64,000 bases of DNA from contig NZ_JABTYH010000022.1 in NCBI RefSeq assembly GCF_013314975.1, positions 16,681 to 80,680 on the forward strand, in the 5' to 3' direction. The notes under the pieces were generated by a model. That model saw only the letters and a program-made list of their open reading frames with translations. It did no database searches and had not been told where the DNA came from. The position numbers and the translations under genes are program-made. The DNA comes from Pseudarthrobacter oxydans (lineage in GTDB: Bacteria > Actinomycetota > Actinomycetes > Actinomycetales > Micrococcaceae). This document shows, piece by piece, positions 9,501 to 17,707 of this stretch. Position 1 is the first letter of the stretch, and each line of letters begins with the position of its first letter.

Positions 9501-12500
9501 GCCGCCAGATCGCCGTGGACGCCACCGGCAACGACACCGACCCCGACGGCGACCTCATCCGCATCCTCAGCGACGGCATCGAAGCCGACCCCGCGCTGCA
9601 GGCCACGGTGAGCAAAACGAGCGGCCGGATCATCCTGCTGGCACCGGAGGAAGCCGGGACCGTCAACGTCCGCTACACCATCGCTGATGACCGGGACGCT
9701 ACCGCGCAGGCCACCATCCGCGTGGTGGTGGACAACGAGGTGCCCCTCAAGGCACCAGTCGCCCGCGACGACAGGGTGACCTCCGCCCAGACCATGGGGA
9801 AGACCGCTGTGGACGTCCCCGTCCTGAAAAACGACGAGGACCCCGACGGCGTCGGGGAGAACCTCAAGGTCAGCACCGAGGCCACCACCGCCCGGCCCGG
9901 GGCAGACGGCACCATGATCGTGGACCTGGCGGAGCAGCCGCAGCTCATCCCGTACAACGTGGAGGATGTTGACGGCCAGCAGTCGACGGCGGTTATCTGG
10001 GTGCCGGGCCTCGGCCAGCAGGTGCCTACCCTGGCCAAGGACGAGGTCCTCGAGGTCGTCGCCGGCCAGTCCGTGGACGTCGACCTCGACGAGTGGGTCA
10101 AGGTACGTGAAGGCCGCTCGCCGCGGCTTACCCAGACCGACCGGATCAAGCTCATCGGCGCAGACGGCGGCGACCCCGTCATCGGCGACGGTACAGGCCT
10201 GAAGTACACAGCGGGCACCGACTACGTGGGTCCCGGCTCGCTCACCTTCGAGGTCACGGACGGGACCGGTCCGGACGATCCGGAAGGCCTCAAGTCCACC
10301 CTCAGCATCCGCACCAAGGTCCTGCCCGACCCCAATAAGAACAACCCGCCGGAACTGCTGGGTGCAAACGTCGACGTGCCCAAGGGCGACTCCGCCAGCA
10401 CAGACCTGGGCAAGCTGACCTCGGACCCGGACGCGGAAGACGTCGAAAAAATGAAGTACGAACTGGTGGGCGGAGCGCCTGCCGGATTCAACGCCAGCAT
10501 CGACGGCAGGACCCTCAAGGTCTCCGCGGCCGACTCAAGCGGCTCAGGAACCACCTCGGCCGTCCAGGTCAAGGCGAAGGATCCCCGCGGGCTCGAGGCC
10601 ACTGCCACCTACCAGCTGAAGGTGACCGCCTCCAACCGGCCGAAGCCGGTGGCCAACGACGACGTGCAGGACAACGTTGCCGCGGGCAAGCCCGTGACGG
10701 TCAATGTGCTGGCCAACGACGCCAACCCATTCCCGGAGACCGCGCTGAAGATTATTGCTGCCGCCGCGGAAACCGGCAGCGGCAACGTGGACGTAAACGG
10801 CGATTCCATCACCGTCACGCCTGCGCCGGGCTTCACCGGCACCATGGTGGTGTCCTACACCGTGGCGGACAAGACGGAGGATCCCTCGCGCCAGGCAACA
10901 GCCCGCGTCCGCCTCACCGTCAAGGACAAGCCCCAGGCGCCCACCACCCCGCAGGCGCAGAGCGTGGGGGACCAGACGGCGCTCCTGAACTGGACGGCGC
11001 CCGCGGACCGCGGCTCACCCATCACCAAGTACACCGTGTACGGCGAGGGCGGATTCCAGCAGGACTGCCCCGCCAACACCTGCACGCTCAATGGACTGGT
11101 CAACAACACCAAGTACCACTTCCAGGTCTCGGCCACCAACGAGTTCGGCGAGTCGGACCGGTCGCCTGCCTCTGCCGAGGTGCGCCCTGACGTGAAGCCA
11201 GACACCCCGCTGGCGCCGTCGATGAAGTTCGGTGACAAGGAGCTGTCCATCACCTGGTCCGCCCCTGCAAGCAAGGGCTCGCCGGTGAAGTCCTACGACC
11301 TGGAGATCTCACCGCCTCCCGCCGGGCAGAACGCCCAGATCCAGAACCTGACAGCAGTCAGCTATGTCTGGAAGGGACTGCAGAACGGCGTCTCCTACAA
11401 AGTCCGGGTCCTGGCGCGCAACGATGCCAAGGAACCGTCCGAATGGAGCCCCTACTCTGCAGCCGAGGTGCCTGCCGGAGTCCCGGCCACCCCTGCTGCA
11501 CCATCTGCGGCGCAGGCGGGATCCGTGGGTTCGCAAAGCCAGCTGAAGGTGAGCTGGACGGCGCCGAACAACAACGGCGACGCCGTCTCGGCCTACACCC
11601 TGACCACCCTTCGCGGCGGCGCGGTGGTGGCCAGCCAGCAGGTTGCCGGTACTTCGCAGAACGTGACCGTGGACAACTCGGAAACGAACTACACCTTTAC
11701 GGTGTCCGCCACGAACAAGGCGGGTACCAGCGGGACGAGCGCTCCGTCGGCGGCCATCCGGGCAGTGGGCAAACCGGGCATGATGGGCACGCCTACTGCC
11801 ACACTGGTTGACACCGGGGGGAACGGCGGAAAGATCGATGTACGGTTCCCGGTATTGACGGCTGCCCAGCGCAACGGTTCCACCTCCGACGAGATTACGT
11901 ATAAATACAGCCTGACGTCCGGCGGGGGCAGCGGCAATATCCCTGCAGGCGGCGGGATCGTGGCGGCAGCCAACGGCACCCAGACCGCCGTGGTGGTGTG
12001 GGCCGTGTCATCCCGCAGCTCCACCGCCGGCGATGCAAGCCCTGCGTCGAACTCCGTCAATCCCTACGGCCTCGCTTTCGCTCCGAACGTTACTGGAAGC
12101 AACAGCAGCGGCGTAGGGGACAGGACAGTGTCCTGGACGTGGAACCAGCCGGACGGAAACGGCCGTGCGGTGACCGGATACCAGTACAGCCTGGACGGAG
12201 GTGCCTGGCAGGATACCCAGGAGCGGCGTTTCTCCAAGACCGTGGGCTACAGCGAGACGCACACTCTCCGGGTTCGTGCCATCAGTGCCGGCCAGCCGGG
12301 ACGTATTGGCAGCGATACGTCCCGCAGTGGCGCGGAACCGCCGCCTCCCGTGCCCACCTCGTGGAACATCACGGCAACCCCGGTCCGCAGCTGCACCGAA
12401 CCCCGCAAGGGAACCGACAGCTACGTCGCCGGCAACCCGTCACAATGCAACGGCGAGGGCAAGTGGCTGGACGCCGGGGCAGCAGCGACGACCGACCGTT

Positions 12501-12640
12501 ACCAGGTCTGGTACAAGACCTCGAACAACCCCACCGGTATCTGGTACCACCTGACCTCGGGCATGGCGGCCGGAAACTGGATCCGCTGCGACACCTCGAA
12601 CCTTGGGTGCAACCCGCCCAACGGCATGCCAAACCGCTAG
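6515..12640 (+). CDS. Giant membrane-anchored surface protein with tandem Ig-like and fibronectin III domains
   Basis: The protein is about 2041 residues with a GTG start (VTSLLGKLGLNRRHKK) chosen for AGGGGA ten bases upstream and for placing the hydrophobic segment at residues 17-39. A Trp/Gly-rich region to about 400 looks like a beta-propeller. From about 405 to 1470 come roughly eleven Ig/cadherin-like modules, many with the calcium-site-like core NDSDPDGD. Five fibronectin III modules follow (about 1472-1945; e.g. ALLNWTAPADRGSPITKY), then a 95-residue tail with four Cys. There is no LPXTG, so the N-terminal helix is the likely anchor and the rest extracellular. It probably acts in adhesion or wall binding. 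It is first in the operon and the most likely cargo or client of the downstream ATPases. Confidence 0.85.
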   Translation: MTSLLGKLGLNRRHKKMVTGTAFSAAAAVVVTGAILYPGFKTTEVELNDGGVWVVSKSKNAVGRLNYPSRVLDGAVTPASTTFDILQDAGDVFVDDETGSTLNQVSPANMRLGGDKQLPGSADVSFGSEVISVTDAASGKVWAVSPSTVNGFDEEASEPVMVGSEGIVSAVGEDDRIYSADPKSGAVTVTGVDANGEVTSSESETWAELKGAGDLQITVVGDKPVLLDAAAGRLFLPGGKRLQVENARDAKLQQGGPGSDFVAVSTPKALLKQPLDGSTAKTVTFDGEGVPAAPVQLGGCVHAAWSGANKYVRDCVNDGDDKNVDVPKASASPSYVFRVNRDLVVLNDVNSGNVWLVNQNMQLVNNWDDVVPPKNESDEQDQESADNNTINVLPDRTKPNRPPETKPDAVGVRPGRTTILSVLDNDSDPDGDVLTAAVGDSGPQAGSLQNIYGGTAFQISVPADAKPGTETFSYSASDGRGLSAGGQVTLSVVGPDENKPPQFKRGDNTTTMLVEQGKTVSQNILTDWIDPDGDDLVLLDAKADNDQDQVKVRRDGLLTFQDSGATAGKKAVEVTIWDGRDTVTGKVVVNVQPPGALAPVVNADHVTAVVGQDLVISPLKNDVDPNGGALRLAQVEANGPAELGPVTDGGTFTFRSTTPGPVYLTYIASNGPQSSQGLIRVDVESGDEAGDPVAVHDVALMPTGGSVLLDPLANDSDPSGGVLVLQSVKLPENSTASVSVINHGVLRITDILGTKDPILFEYTMSNGKKSATGSVSVVPVPAPAVVEAPQPKPDEVNVRVNDVVTIPVLENDTHPQGQELTVDPVLPQGVDPVDGKSFVSENTLRFIAGPQPKTVRAIYNAVDPQGQKSAAAVTIHILPLEGAENSRPQPRNLTARVVAAGTVRIPVPLDGIDPDGDSVQLTGIDSTPAMGTAAVGSNFIDFTAAGDGAGTDTFRYKVVDRQGAVNTGTVTVGIAPRGEVNQKPTPVDDEVRVRPGRQIAVDATGNDTDPDGDLIRILSDGIEADPALQATVSKTSGRIILLAPEEAGTVNVRYTIADDRDATAQATIRVVVDNEVPLKAPVARDDRVTSAQTMGKTAVDVPVLKNDEDPDGVGENLKVSTEATTARPGADGTMIVDLAEQPQLIPYNVEDVDGQQSTAVIWVPGLGQQVPTLAKDEVLEVVAGQSVDVDLDEWVKVREGRSPRLTQTDRIKLIGADGGDPVIGDGTGLKYTAGTDYVGPGSLTFEVTDGTGPDDPEGLKSTLSIRTKVLPDPNKNNPPELLGANVDVPKGDSASTDLGKLTSDPDAEDVEKMKYELVGGAPAGFNASIDGRTLKVSAADSSGSGTTSAVQVKAKDPRGLEATATYQLKVTASNRPKPVANDDVQDNVAAGKPVTVNVLANDANPFPETALKIIAAAAETGSGNVDVNGDSITVTPAPGFTGTMVVSYTVADKTEDPSRQATARVRLTVKDKPQAPTTPQAQSVGDQTALLNWTAPADRGSPITKYTVYGEGGFQQDCPANTCTLNGLVNNTKYHFQVSATNEFGESDRSPASAEVRPDVKPDTPLAPSMKFGDKELSITWSAPASKGSPVKSYDLEISPPPAGQNAQIQNLTAVSYVWKGLQNGVSYKVRVLARNDAKEPSEWSPYSAAEVPAGVPATPAAPSAAQAGSVGSQSQLKVSWTAPNNNGDAVSAYTLTTLRGGAVVASQQVAGTSQNVTVDNSETNYTFTVSATNKAGTSGTSAPSAAIRAVGKPGMMGTPTATLVDTGGNGGKIDVRFPVLTAAQRNGSTSDEITYKYSLTSGGGSGNIPAGGGIVAAANGTQTAVVVWAVSSRSSTAGDASPASNSVNPYGLAFAPNVTGSNSSGVGDRTVSWTWNQPDGNGRAVTGYQYSLDGGAWQDTQERRFSKTVGYSETHTLRVRAISAGQPGRIGSDTSRSGAEPPPPVPTSWNITATPVRSCTEPRKGTDSYVAGNPSQCNGEGKWLDAGAAATTDRYQVWYKTSNNPTGIWYHLTSGMAAGNWIRCDTSNLGCNPPNGMPNR

Positions 12641-12723
12641 CCCATCACCACCGACGCGACGATGGGGCCTGGTCTCCCGGGCCCCATGAAAAACCTGAAA
12701 CCTTAAGTAGGAAGAGCAACACG

Positions 12724-13695
12724 ATGACCATGACCCCCGAGCAGGCCGCCTGGTTTGCAGACACGTTCGAGAAGCTCGTTGCCAACGTGGGACAGGCCGT
12801 GCTGGGCAAGGAACACGTCATCCGGCTCACCTTCACGGCCATGCTGGCCGAGGGCCACGTGCTGTTCGAGGACGCCCCCGGCACCGGCAAGACCTCCCTG
12901 GCCCGGGCGCTGGCCGCCACCGTGCAGGGCTCCAACAACCGCATCCAGTTCACCCCGGACCTGCTGCCCTCGGACGTCACCGGCGTGACCATCTACGACC
13001 AGAAGACGCAGAAGTTCGAGTTCCACAAGGGCCCGATCTTCAACAACATCGTCCTCGCGGACGAAATCAACCGTGCCTCGCCCAAGACCCAGTCGGCCCT
13101 GCTGGAGGTCATGGAGGAATCCCGGGTCACGGTGGACGGCGTCACCTATGAAGCCGGACGGCCGTTCATGGTCATGGCCACGCAGAACCCCATCGAGCAG
13201 GCCGGCACCTACCGCCTGCCCGAGGCGCAGCTGGACCGCTTCCTGATCAAGACCTCCATCGGCTACCCGGACCACGCCTCCACCGTCCGGCTGCTGGGCG
13301 GCTCCAACCTCAAGGACCGGTCCCTGGACCTGTCCGCCGTCATCACCACCCAGGCCGTGGCAGACATGGCAGACCTGGCAGCCACCGTGCACGTGGACAC
13401 CGCAGTGCTGGAGTACATCTCCAGGCTCTGCGAGGAAACCCGCAACGCCCCCGAAACCCGGCTGGGCGTCTCGGTGCGCGGCGCCCTGGCCATGGTCCGG
13501 GCAGCCAAGGTCTGGGCCGCCGGGCAAGGCCGCAACTTCGTCCTCCCGGACGACATCAAGGAACTGGCTCCCGTGGTGTGGACCCACCGCTTTGTCATGG
13601 ATCCCGAAGCGGAGTTCTCGGGAGCAACCGCCGAAGCGGTGCTGACGCGGATCCTGGCGGATATCGCGGCCCCCCAGCAGCGCACCAACGCCTGA
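12724..13695 (+). CDS. MoxR-family AAA+ ATPase
   Basis: The 323-residue protein has the MoxR pattern: Walker A in EDAPGTGKTSLARAL, Walker B in IVLADEINRASPKTQSALLE, sensor 1 in MATQNPIEQAGTYRLPEAQL, and a C-terminal lid with RLGVSVRGALAMVRAAK. MoxR ATPases act as chaperones that activate or assemble partner complexes, usually with DUF58 or VWA proteins, and a DUF58 gene follows directly. ATG is preceded by AGGAAG at nine bases. The longer upstream open frame lies inside the giant-protein gene out of frame and is not coding. Confidence 0.95.
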   Translation: MTMTPEQAAWFADTFEKLVANVGQAVLGKEHVIRLTFTAMLAEGHVLFEDAPGTGKTSLARALAATVQGSNNRIQFTPDLLPSDVTGVTIYDQKTQKFEFHKGPIFNNIVLADEINRASPKTQSALLEVMEESRVTVDGVTYEAGRPFMVMATQNPIEQAGTYRLPEAQLDRFLIKTSIGYPDHASTVRLLGGSNLKDRSLDLSAVITTQAVADMADLAATVHVDTAVLEYISRLCEETRNAPETRLGVSVRGALAMVRAAKVWAAGQGRNFVLPDDIKELAPVVWTHRFVMDPEAEFSGATAEAVLTRILADIAAPQQRTNA

Positions 13696-13745
13696 CGCCC
13701 CGGCCAGGACACCACCACTTTCCACGCAACAACGAAGGCACATAT

Positions 13746-15077
13746 ATGTCCAGCGGCACCCCGTTGACCCGGCTCACGGAGCGTCTGAAGCAGCCCTTCG
13801 CCAGGAACGGCAGTCCCGGCGCCCTGCACCCCTCAGCTGTCTGGGCCGAGGCAAGGAACACCGCAGCCATGGCATCGGCCCCCGCCTGGCGTGCCGTCCG
13901 TGGAGCCTGGCTGAAGTACGCCTGGCCCGTGCTGTCAGTGGTCAGCGTCCTGGGCTGGTCAGTCCTCGCTGCCGCCATCCTGCTCTGGGCAACAGGGCAG
14001 GCGTTTGGCTGGCAGGAGGCGAAGGCCGCGGCCATCGCCGCGTTCGTCATGTTCGTGATTGCGGTGGGGTTCGTCCTGGGCCGCTCGTCCTATGGCGTGG
14101 TCCTTGACCTGGCCCGGACCCGTGTGGCGGTGGGGGACAGCGCCGTTGGCAGCATCGCGGTCTCCAACACCTCCGCCCGGCCGCTGTTGCCCGCCGCCCT
14201 GGAATTGCCGGTGGGCAGCGCCACCGCCGTGTTCCACCTGCCGCGGATGAAGCCGCAGCAGGTCCACGAGGACCTCTTCACCATTCCCACCGCGCGCCGT
14301 GCCGTGATCGTCGTCGGCCCCGTCAGGTCGGTCCGGGCGGACCCGCTGCACCTTTTGCGCCGCCAGGTCCTGTGGACCGAACCGGAGGACCTGTTCGTCC
14401 ACCCGCGCACAGTGGCACTGGCCGGTTCGGCGGCCGGATTCATCCGGGACCTCGAAGGCATGCCCACCACGGACCTCTCCAGCGCGGACGTGTCCTTCCA
14501 CGCGCTGCGCGACTATGTGCCGGGGGATGACCGGCGGCACATCCACTGGAAAACAACGGCCCGGACCAACAAGCTCATGGTGCGCCAGTTCGAGGAAACC
14601 CGCCGCGCCCACCTGGCCATCTCGCTGTCCATCAACACCGACGAGTACGCCTCGGAAACCGAGTTCGAGATGGCCGTCTCCGCCGCCGCCTCCATCGGCA
14701 GGCAGGCCATCCGCGAGCAGCGTGAGCTGGACGTCCTCACGCAGAAAGGCCCGCTGCGCTGCGAAACCGGGCGGAACCTGCTGGACGACATGACACGGAT
14801 CATCGGCGCGCCCATGCGCCGGACCGCCGTCGACCTTGCCAGGACCCTGGCCGACACTGTTCCCAACGCCTCCGTGGTGTTTTTTGTGGTGGGCAGCCAC
14901 GTGACCGCCACGCAGCTGCGTTCCGCCGCCGCTTCCGTGCCTCCGGGCGTCCGCAGCCTCGCCGTCCGGGTGGAGGCCGGCGCCTCTCCCACGCGGGCGA
15001 ACATCGCAGACCTCACCGTGCTGACGCTCGGAGACCTGACTGACCTGGCCATTGTGCTGAGAAAGGCCGCAGCATGA
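13746..15077 (+). CDS. DUF58 domain-containing membrane protein
   Basis: This 443-residue protein has two neighbouring membrane helices at about residues 60-110 (LKYAWPVLSVVSVLGWSVLA and the next hydrophobic run). A beta-rich segment follows, then the DUF58 signature LRDYVPGDDRRHIHWKTTAR and a VWA-like C-terminal part. DUF58 proteins are standard partners of MoxR ATPases. The stop overlaps the next start as ATGA, so production of the TgpA-like protein is coupled to it. A molecular role is not established for the family. Confidence 0.9.
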   Translation: MSSGTPLTRLTERLKQPFARNGSPGALHPSAVWAEARNTAAMASAPAWRAVRGAWLKYAWPVLSVVSVLGWSVLAAAILLWATGQAFGWQEAKAAAIAAFVMFVIAVGFVLGRSSYGVVLDLARTRVAVGDSAVGSIAVSNTSARPLLPAALELPVGSATAVFHLPRMKPQQVHEDLFTIPTARRAVIVVGPVRSVRADPLHLLRRQVLWTEPEDLFVHPRTVALAGSAAGFIRDLEGMPTTDLSSADVSFHALRDYVPGDDRRHIHWKTTARTNKLMVRQFEETRRAHLAISLSINTDEYASETEFEMAVSAAASIGRQAIREQRELDVLTQKGPLRCETGRNLLDDMTRIIGAPMRRTAVDLARTLADTVPNASVVFFVVGSHVTATQLRSAAASVPPGVRSLAVRVEAGASPTRANIADLTVLTLGDLTDLAIVLRKAAA

Positions 15078-17707
15078 CCTCCCCGGAAGGCCTGCGCCCG
15101 CGCAGCACGCGCCCCCGCGCCAGCCAAACCCGCACCGCACAGCCGCGCACCATCCGCATCGCACCCCGGGACCAGGCAGACTCCGCCTTTGCCAACGGGC
15201 AGCCGTTCTGGCACTTTGTGCTCGACGCCGGCGCACTGACGGTGCTGCTGGGGCTGGGCCTGCTCGGGTTCGGGCTCAGTTTCGGCGGCGACCCCTACTA
15301 CCTGCTGTCCGGCTTCGGCGGAATCTTCCTGGGGCTGGCCCTGGGCGCTTTGAACGCACACCTGCGCCTCGGGCTGCTCATCACCACGGCACTGGCCCTG
15401 GGCGCCTACCTGGTCTTCGGTACCCTGCTGGCGGTTCCCGATTCCGCCATCGCCGGCTTCGTCCCCACCCTGGACTCGCTCCGCATCCTCCTGCTGGGGA
15501 TTGTGTTTGCCTGGAAGGACATGCTGACGGTCGGTGTCCCCGTGGGCACCGCGGGCGGTGTGCTGATCGTTCCATTCCTGAGCTCCATGATCACCGCGCT
15601 GGTGGCCGCCATCCTGACCTGGAGGCTTCGTAGCCCCTACTTCCCGCTCCTGCCCGTGCTGGTCCTGTTCGTCACCGGCATCGCCTTCAGCACCAACGCC
15701 GCCTTCCTCACCGTGGAACGAGGCATTGGCCTCACCGTGCTGGGGATCGCCTGGGCCACCTTCCGCAGGGACGCGCTCCGGAAGAACTCCACCCGGAAGG
15801 TTTCCGTCAACAACCCGCAGACAGATACCGCCACCGCGCAGCGCGCCAGGCTCCGCCGGCTGGGAATGGCGGCCGGCGTCATCGCCGTCAGCGTGGCCGT
15901 CACCGCGCTCGCCGCACCCCTGGTCACGGCGGGCAACGACCGGAAGGTCCTCCGGAACGTCGTGGTCCCGCCGTTCGATCCCAAGGACTACATCACACCC
16001 CTCGCAAGCTTCCGGACCTTCGTCAAGGACAAGAAGGACGACACCCTGTTCGTGGTCCAGGGCCTGCCGCGCGACGGCCGCGTCCGGCTGGGTGCCCTGG
16101 ATTCCTTCAACGGCACCAACTACACGATGGACCCCAACGGCTCCGGCAACTTCAGCAAGGTGGGAGACACCGAATCGATCAACACCCTGGCCGATACCTC
16201 CGGCGTTGTTCCCACCAACGACTACGCCATCAACATCACCGTTGAGGACTACCAGGGCTTCTTTGTCCCCGGCGGCCGCAAGACCACCGGGCTGAGCTTC
16301 GACGACACCGCCTCAGCCGCGGCATCCGGCCTCTACTTCAACTCCGGCACCGACACCGCCGTCACCACCAACGGGTTGTCCCGCGGCGACTCCTACCGGG
16401 TGCAGGTCTCGGACCCCGTAAAGCTGGAACACGGGCAGCTGGCGCAGTACGACTTTGCGAAGCTGTCCCTTCCCGGCGCCGTGGAAGTGCCGCCGGTGGT
16501 GGGATCACAGGCCAACGACCTCTCCTCCGACGCGCCCACGCCCATCGACCGGGTCCGCCAGATTGAGGCCCATTTCCAGAAAACCGGGGCCTTCAGCAAC
16601 GGGCTGGTCAGCGAGGGCCAGCTGCCCAGCGTCTCCGGCCACGGATCCGCCCGGATCAGGGACCTCCTCACGGCCAAGCAGATGCTCGGCGACGACGAGC
16701 AGTACGCCGTGGCCATGTCCCTGATGCTGCGCCACCTCGGCATCCCGTCCCGCGTGGTGATGGGCTTCTACCCTGAACCCACCAGCCCCGAGAACGGTGC
16801 GGGCGAGGTCAGGATCACCGGCAAGGACGTCCACGCGTGGGTTGAAGTGGCGTTCGAACGGGTGGGCTGGGTGAGCTTCGACCCCACGCCGCCCAAGGAC
16901 AATATCCCCATCCCGCCGGACCCGGAAAACAAGTCCAAGCCCAAACCGCAGGTGCTGCAGCCGCCGCCCCCGCCGCAGGAGCCGGCGGACCTCCCGCCGG
17001 ACTCCTCACCCGACGCGCTGGATGCGGATGAGAAGAAGAACAACCCCTGGCTCTTCTGGGGCGCGCTGCTGGGGGCCCTGGGCATCGCCCTGATCCCGCT
17101 GGCCGTCCTTCTCTTGCCGCTGCTGCTGATTGCCCTGCTGAAGTCCCGGCGGCGGAAGTCGCGGTTCAGTGAAGGCCATCCCGCGCAGCGCGTGGGCGGC
17201 GGCTGGAGCGAGGTGGTCAGCCTGGCCACCGACATGGGTGCCGCCGTTGACTCCCGGGCCACGCGGCGCGAAAGCGCAGCGGTCCTTGCCGAGGCGTTCC
17301 CCGCCGCGGGCGGCACCACCACCCTGCTGGCAAGGCGTGCGGACGCGTCCATCTTTGGCGCTGGCCAGCCGAGTGAGGAGGAGGTGCGCGAGTACTGGAC
17401 CATCGTGGACAGCTCCCTGCAGGAGATGACCTCGACGGCCGGCTTCTGGCGCCGGCAGCAGGCGAGGTTCTCGCCACGGTCGCTCCTGGCCGATGCCCGC
17501 AGCGCCCTGGCGCTGGGTGGCCCGCTGGCACTGCCTTCCCTCAAGGCCCTCAACCCGGCGTCCCGCCGTCGTACGGGGTCGGCTGCCACCGGTCAGGGTG
17601 GGACTGCGCCGGAGCGGAATGAGCCGCAGGGTCCTGCTGCGGAGGGGACTCCGGAGCAGGACCGCACGACGCCGGAACCACCCCGGCAGGGACCCGCGGC
17701 ACCGTGA
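15074..17707 (+). CDS. TgpA-like membrane protein with transglutaminase-like domain lacking the catalytic Cys
   Basis: The 877-residue protein has about seven membrane helices in the first 240 residues, another near 265-290, a large extracytoplasmic part, a proline-rich linker and a last helix near 660-690 followed by a DUF4129-like cytoplasmic tail. The transglutaminase-like core spans about 480-615. His587 (DVHAWVEV) and Asp603 (SFDPTPP) of the triad are present, but the Cys position is occupied by Asp541 in LGDDEQYAVAM. It is therefore probably not an active transglutaminase and may bind peptides or act as a scaffold. It completes the MoxR-DUF58-TgpA trio and overlaps the genes on both sides by four bases. 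Confidence 0.9.
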   Translation: MTSPEGLRPRSTRPRASQTRTAQPRTIRIAPRDQADSAFANGQPFWHFVLDAGALTVLLGLGLLGFGLSFGGDPYYLLSGFGGIFLGLALGALNAHLRLGLLITTALALGAYLVFGTLLAVPDSAIAGFVPTLDSLRILLLGIVFAWKDMLTVGVPVGTAGGVLIVPFLSSMITALVAAILTWRLRSPYFPLLPVLVLFVTGIAFSTNAAFLTVERGIGLTVLGIAWATFRRDALRKNSTRKVSVNNPQTDTATAQRARLRRLGMAAGVIAVSVAVTALAAPLVTAGNDRKVLRNVVVPPFDPKDYITPLASFRTFVKDKKDDTLFVVQGLPRDGRVRLGALDSFNGTNYTMDPNGSGNFSKVGDTESINTLADTSGVVPTNDYAINITVEDYQGFFVPGGRKTTGLSFDDTASAAASGLYFNSGTDTAVTTNGLSRGDSYRVQVSDPVKLEHGQLAQYDFAKLSLPGAVEVPPVVGSQANDLSSDAPTPIDRVRQIEAHFQKTGAFSNGLVSEGQLPSVSGHGSARIRDLLTAKQMLGDDEQYAVAMSLMLRHLGIPSRVVMGFYPEPTSPENGAGEVRITGKDVHAWVEVAFERVGWVSFDPTPPKDNIPIPPDPENKSKPKPQVLQPPPPPQEPADLPPDSSPDALDADEKKNNPWLFWGALLGALGIALIPLAVLLLPLLLIALLKSRRRKSRFSEGHPAQRVGGGWSEVVSLATDMGAAVDSRATRRESAAVLAEAFPAAGGTTTLLARRADASIFGAGQPSEEEVREYWTIVDSSLQEMTSTAGFWRRQQARFSPRSLLADARSALALGGPLALPSLKALNPASRRRTGSAATGQGGTAPERNEPQGPAAEGTPEQDRTTPEPPRQGPAAP

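Noticed and set aside
11998..12723. N-terminal extension of the MoxR protein
   Set aside because: The open frame continues upstream, but it overlaps the giant-protein gene out of frame and lacks conserved sequence. ATG at 12724 has a good ribosome site.
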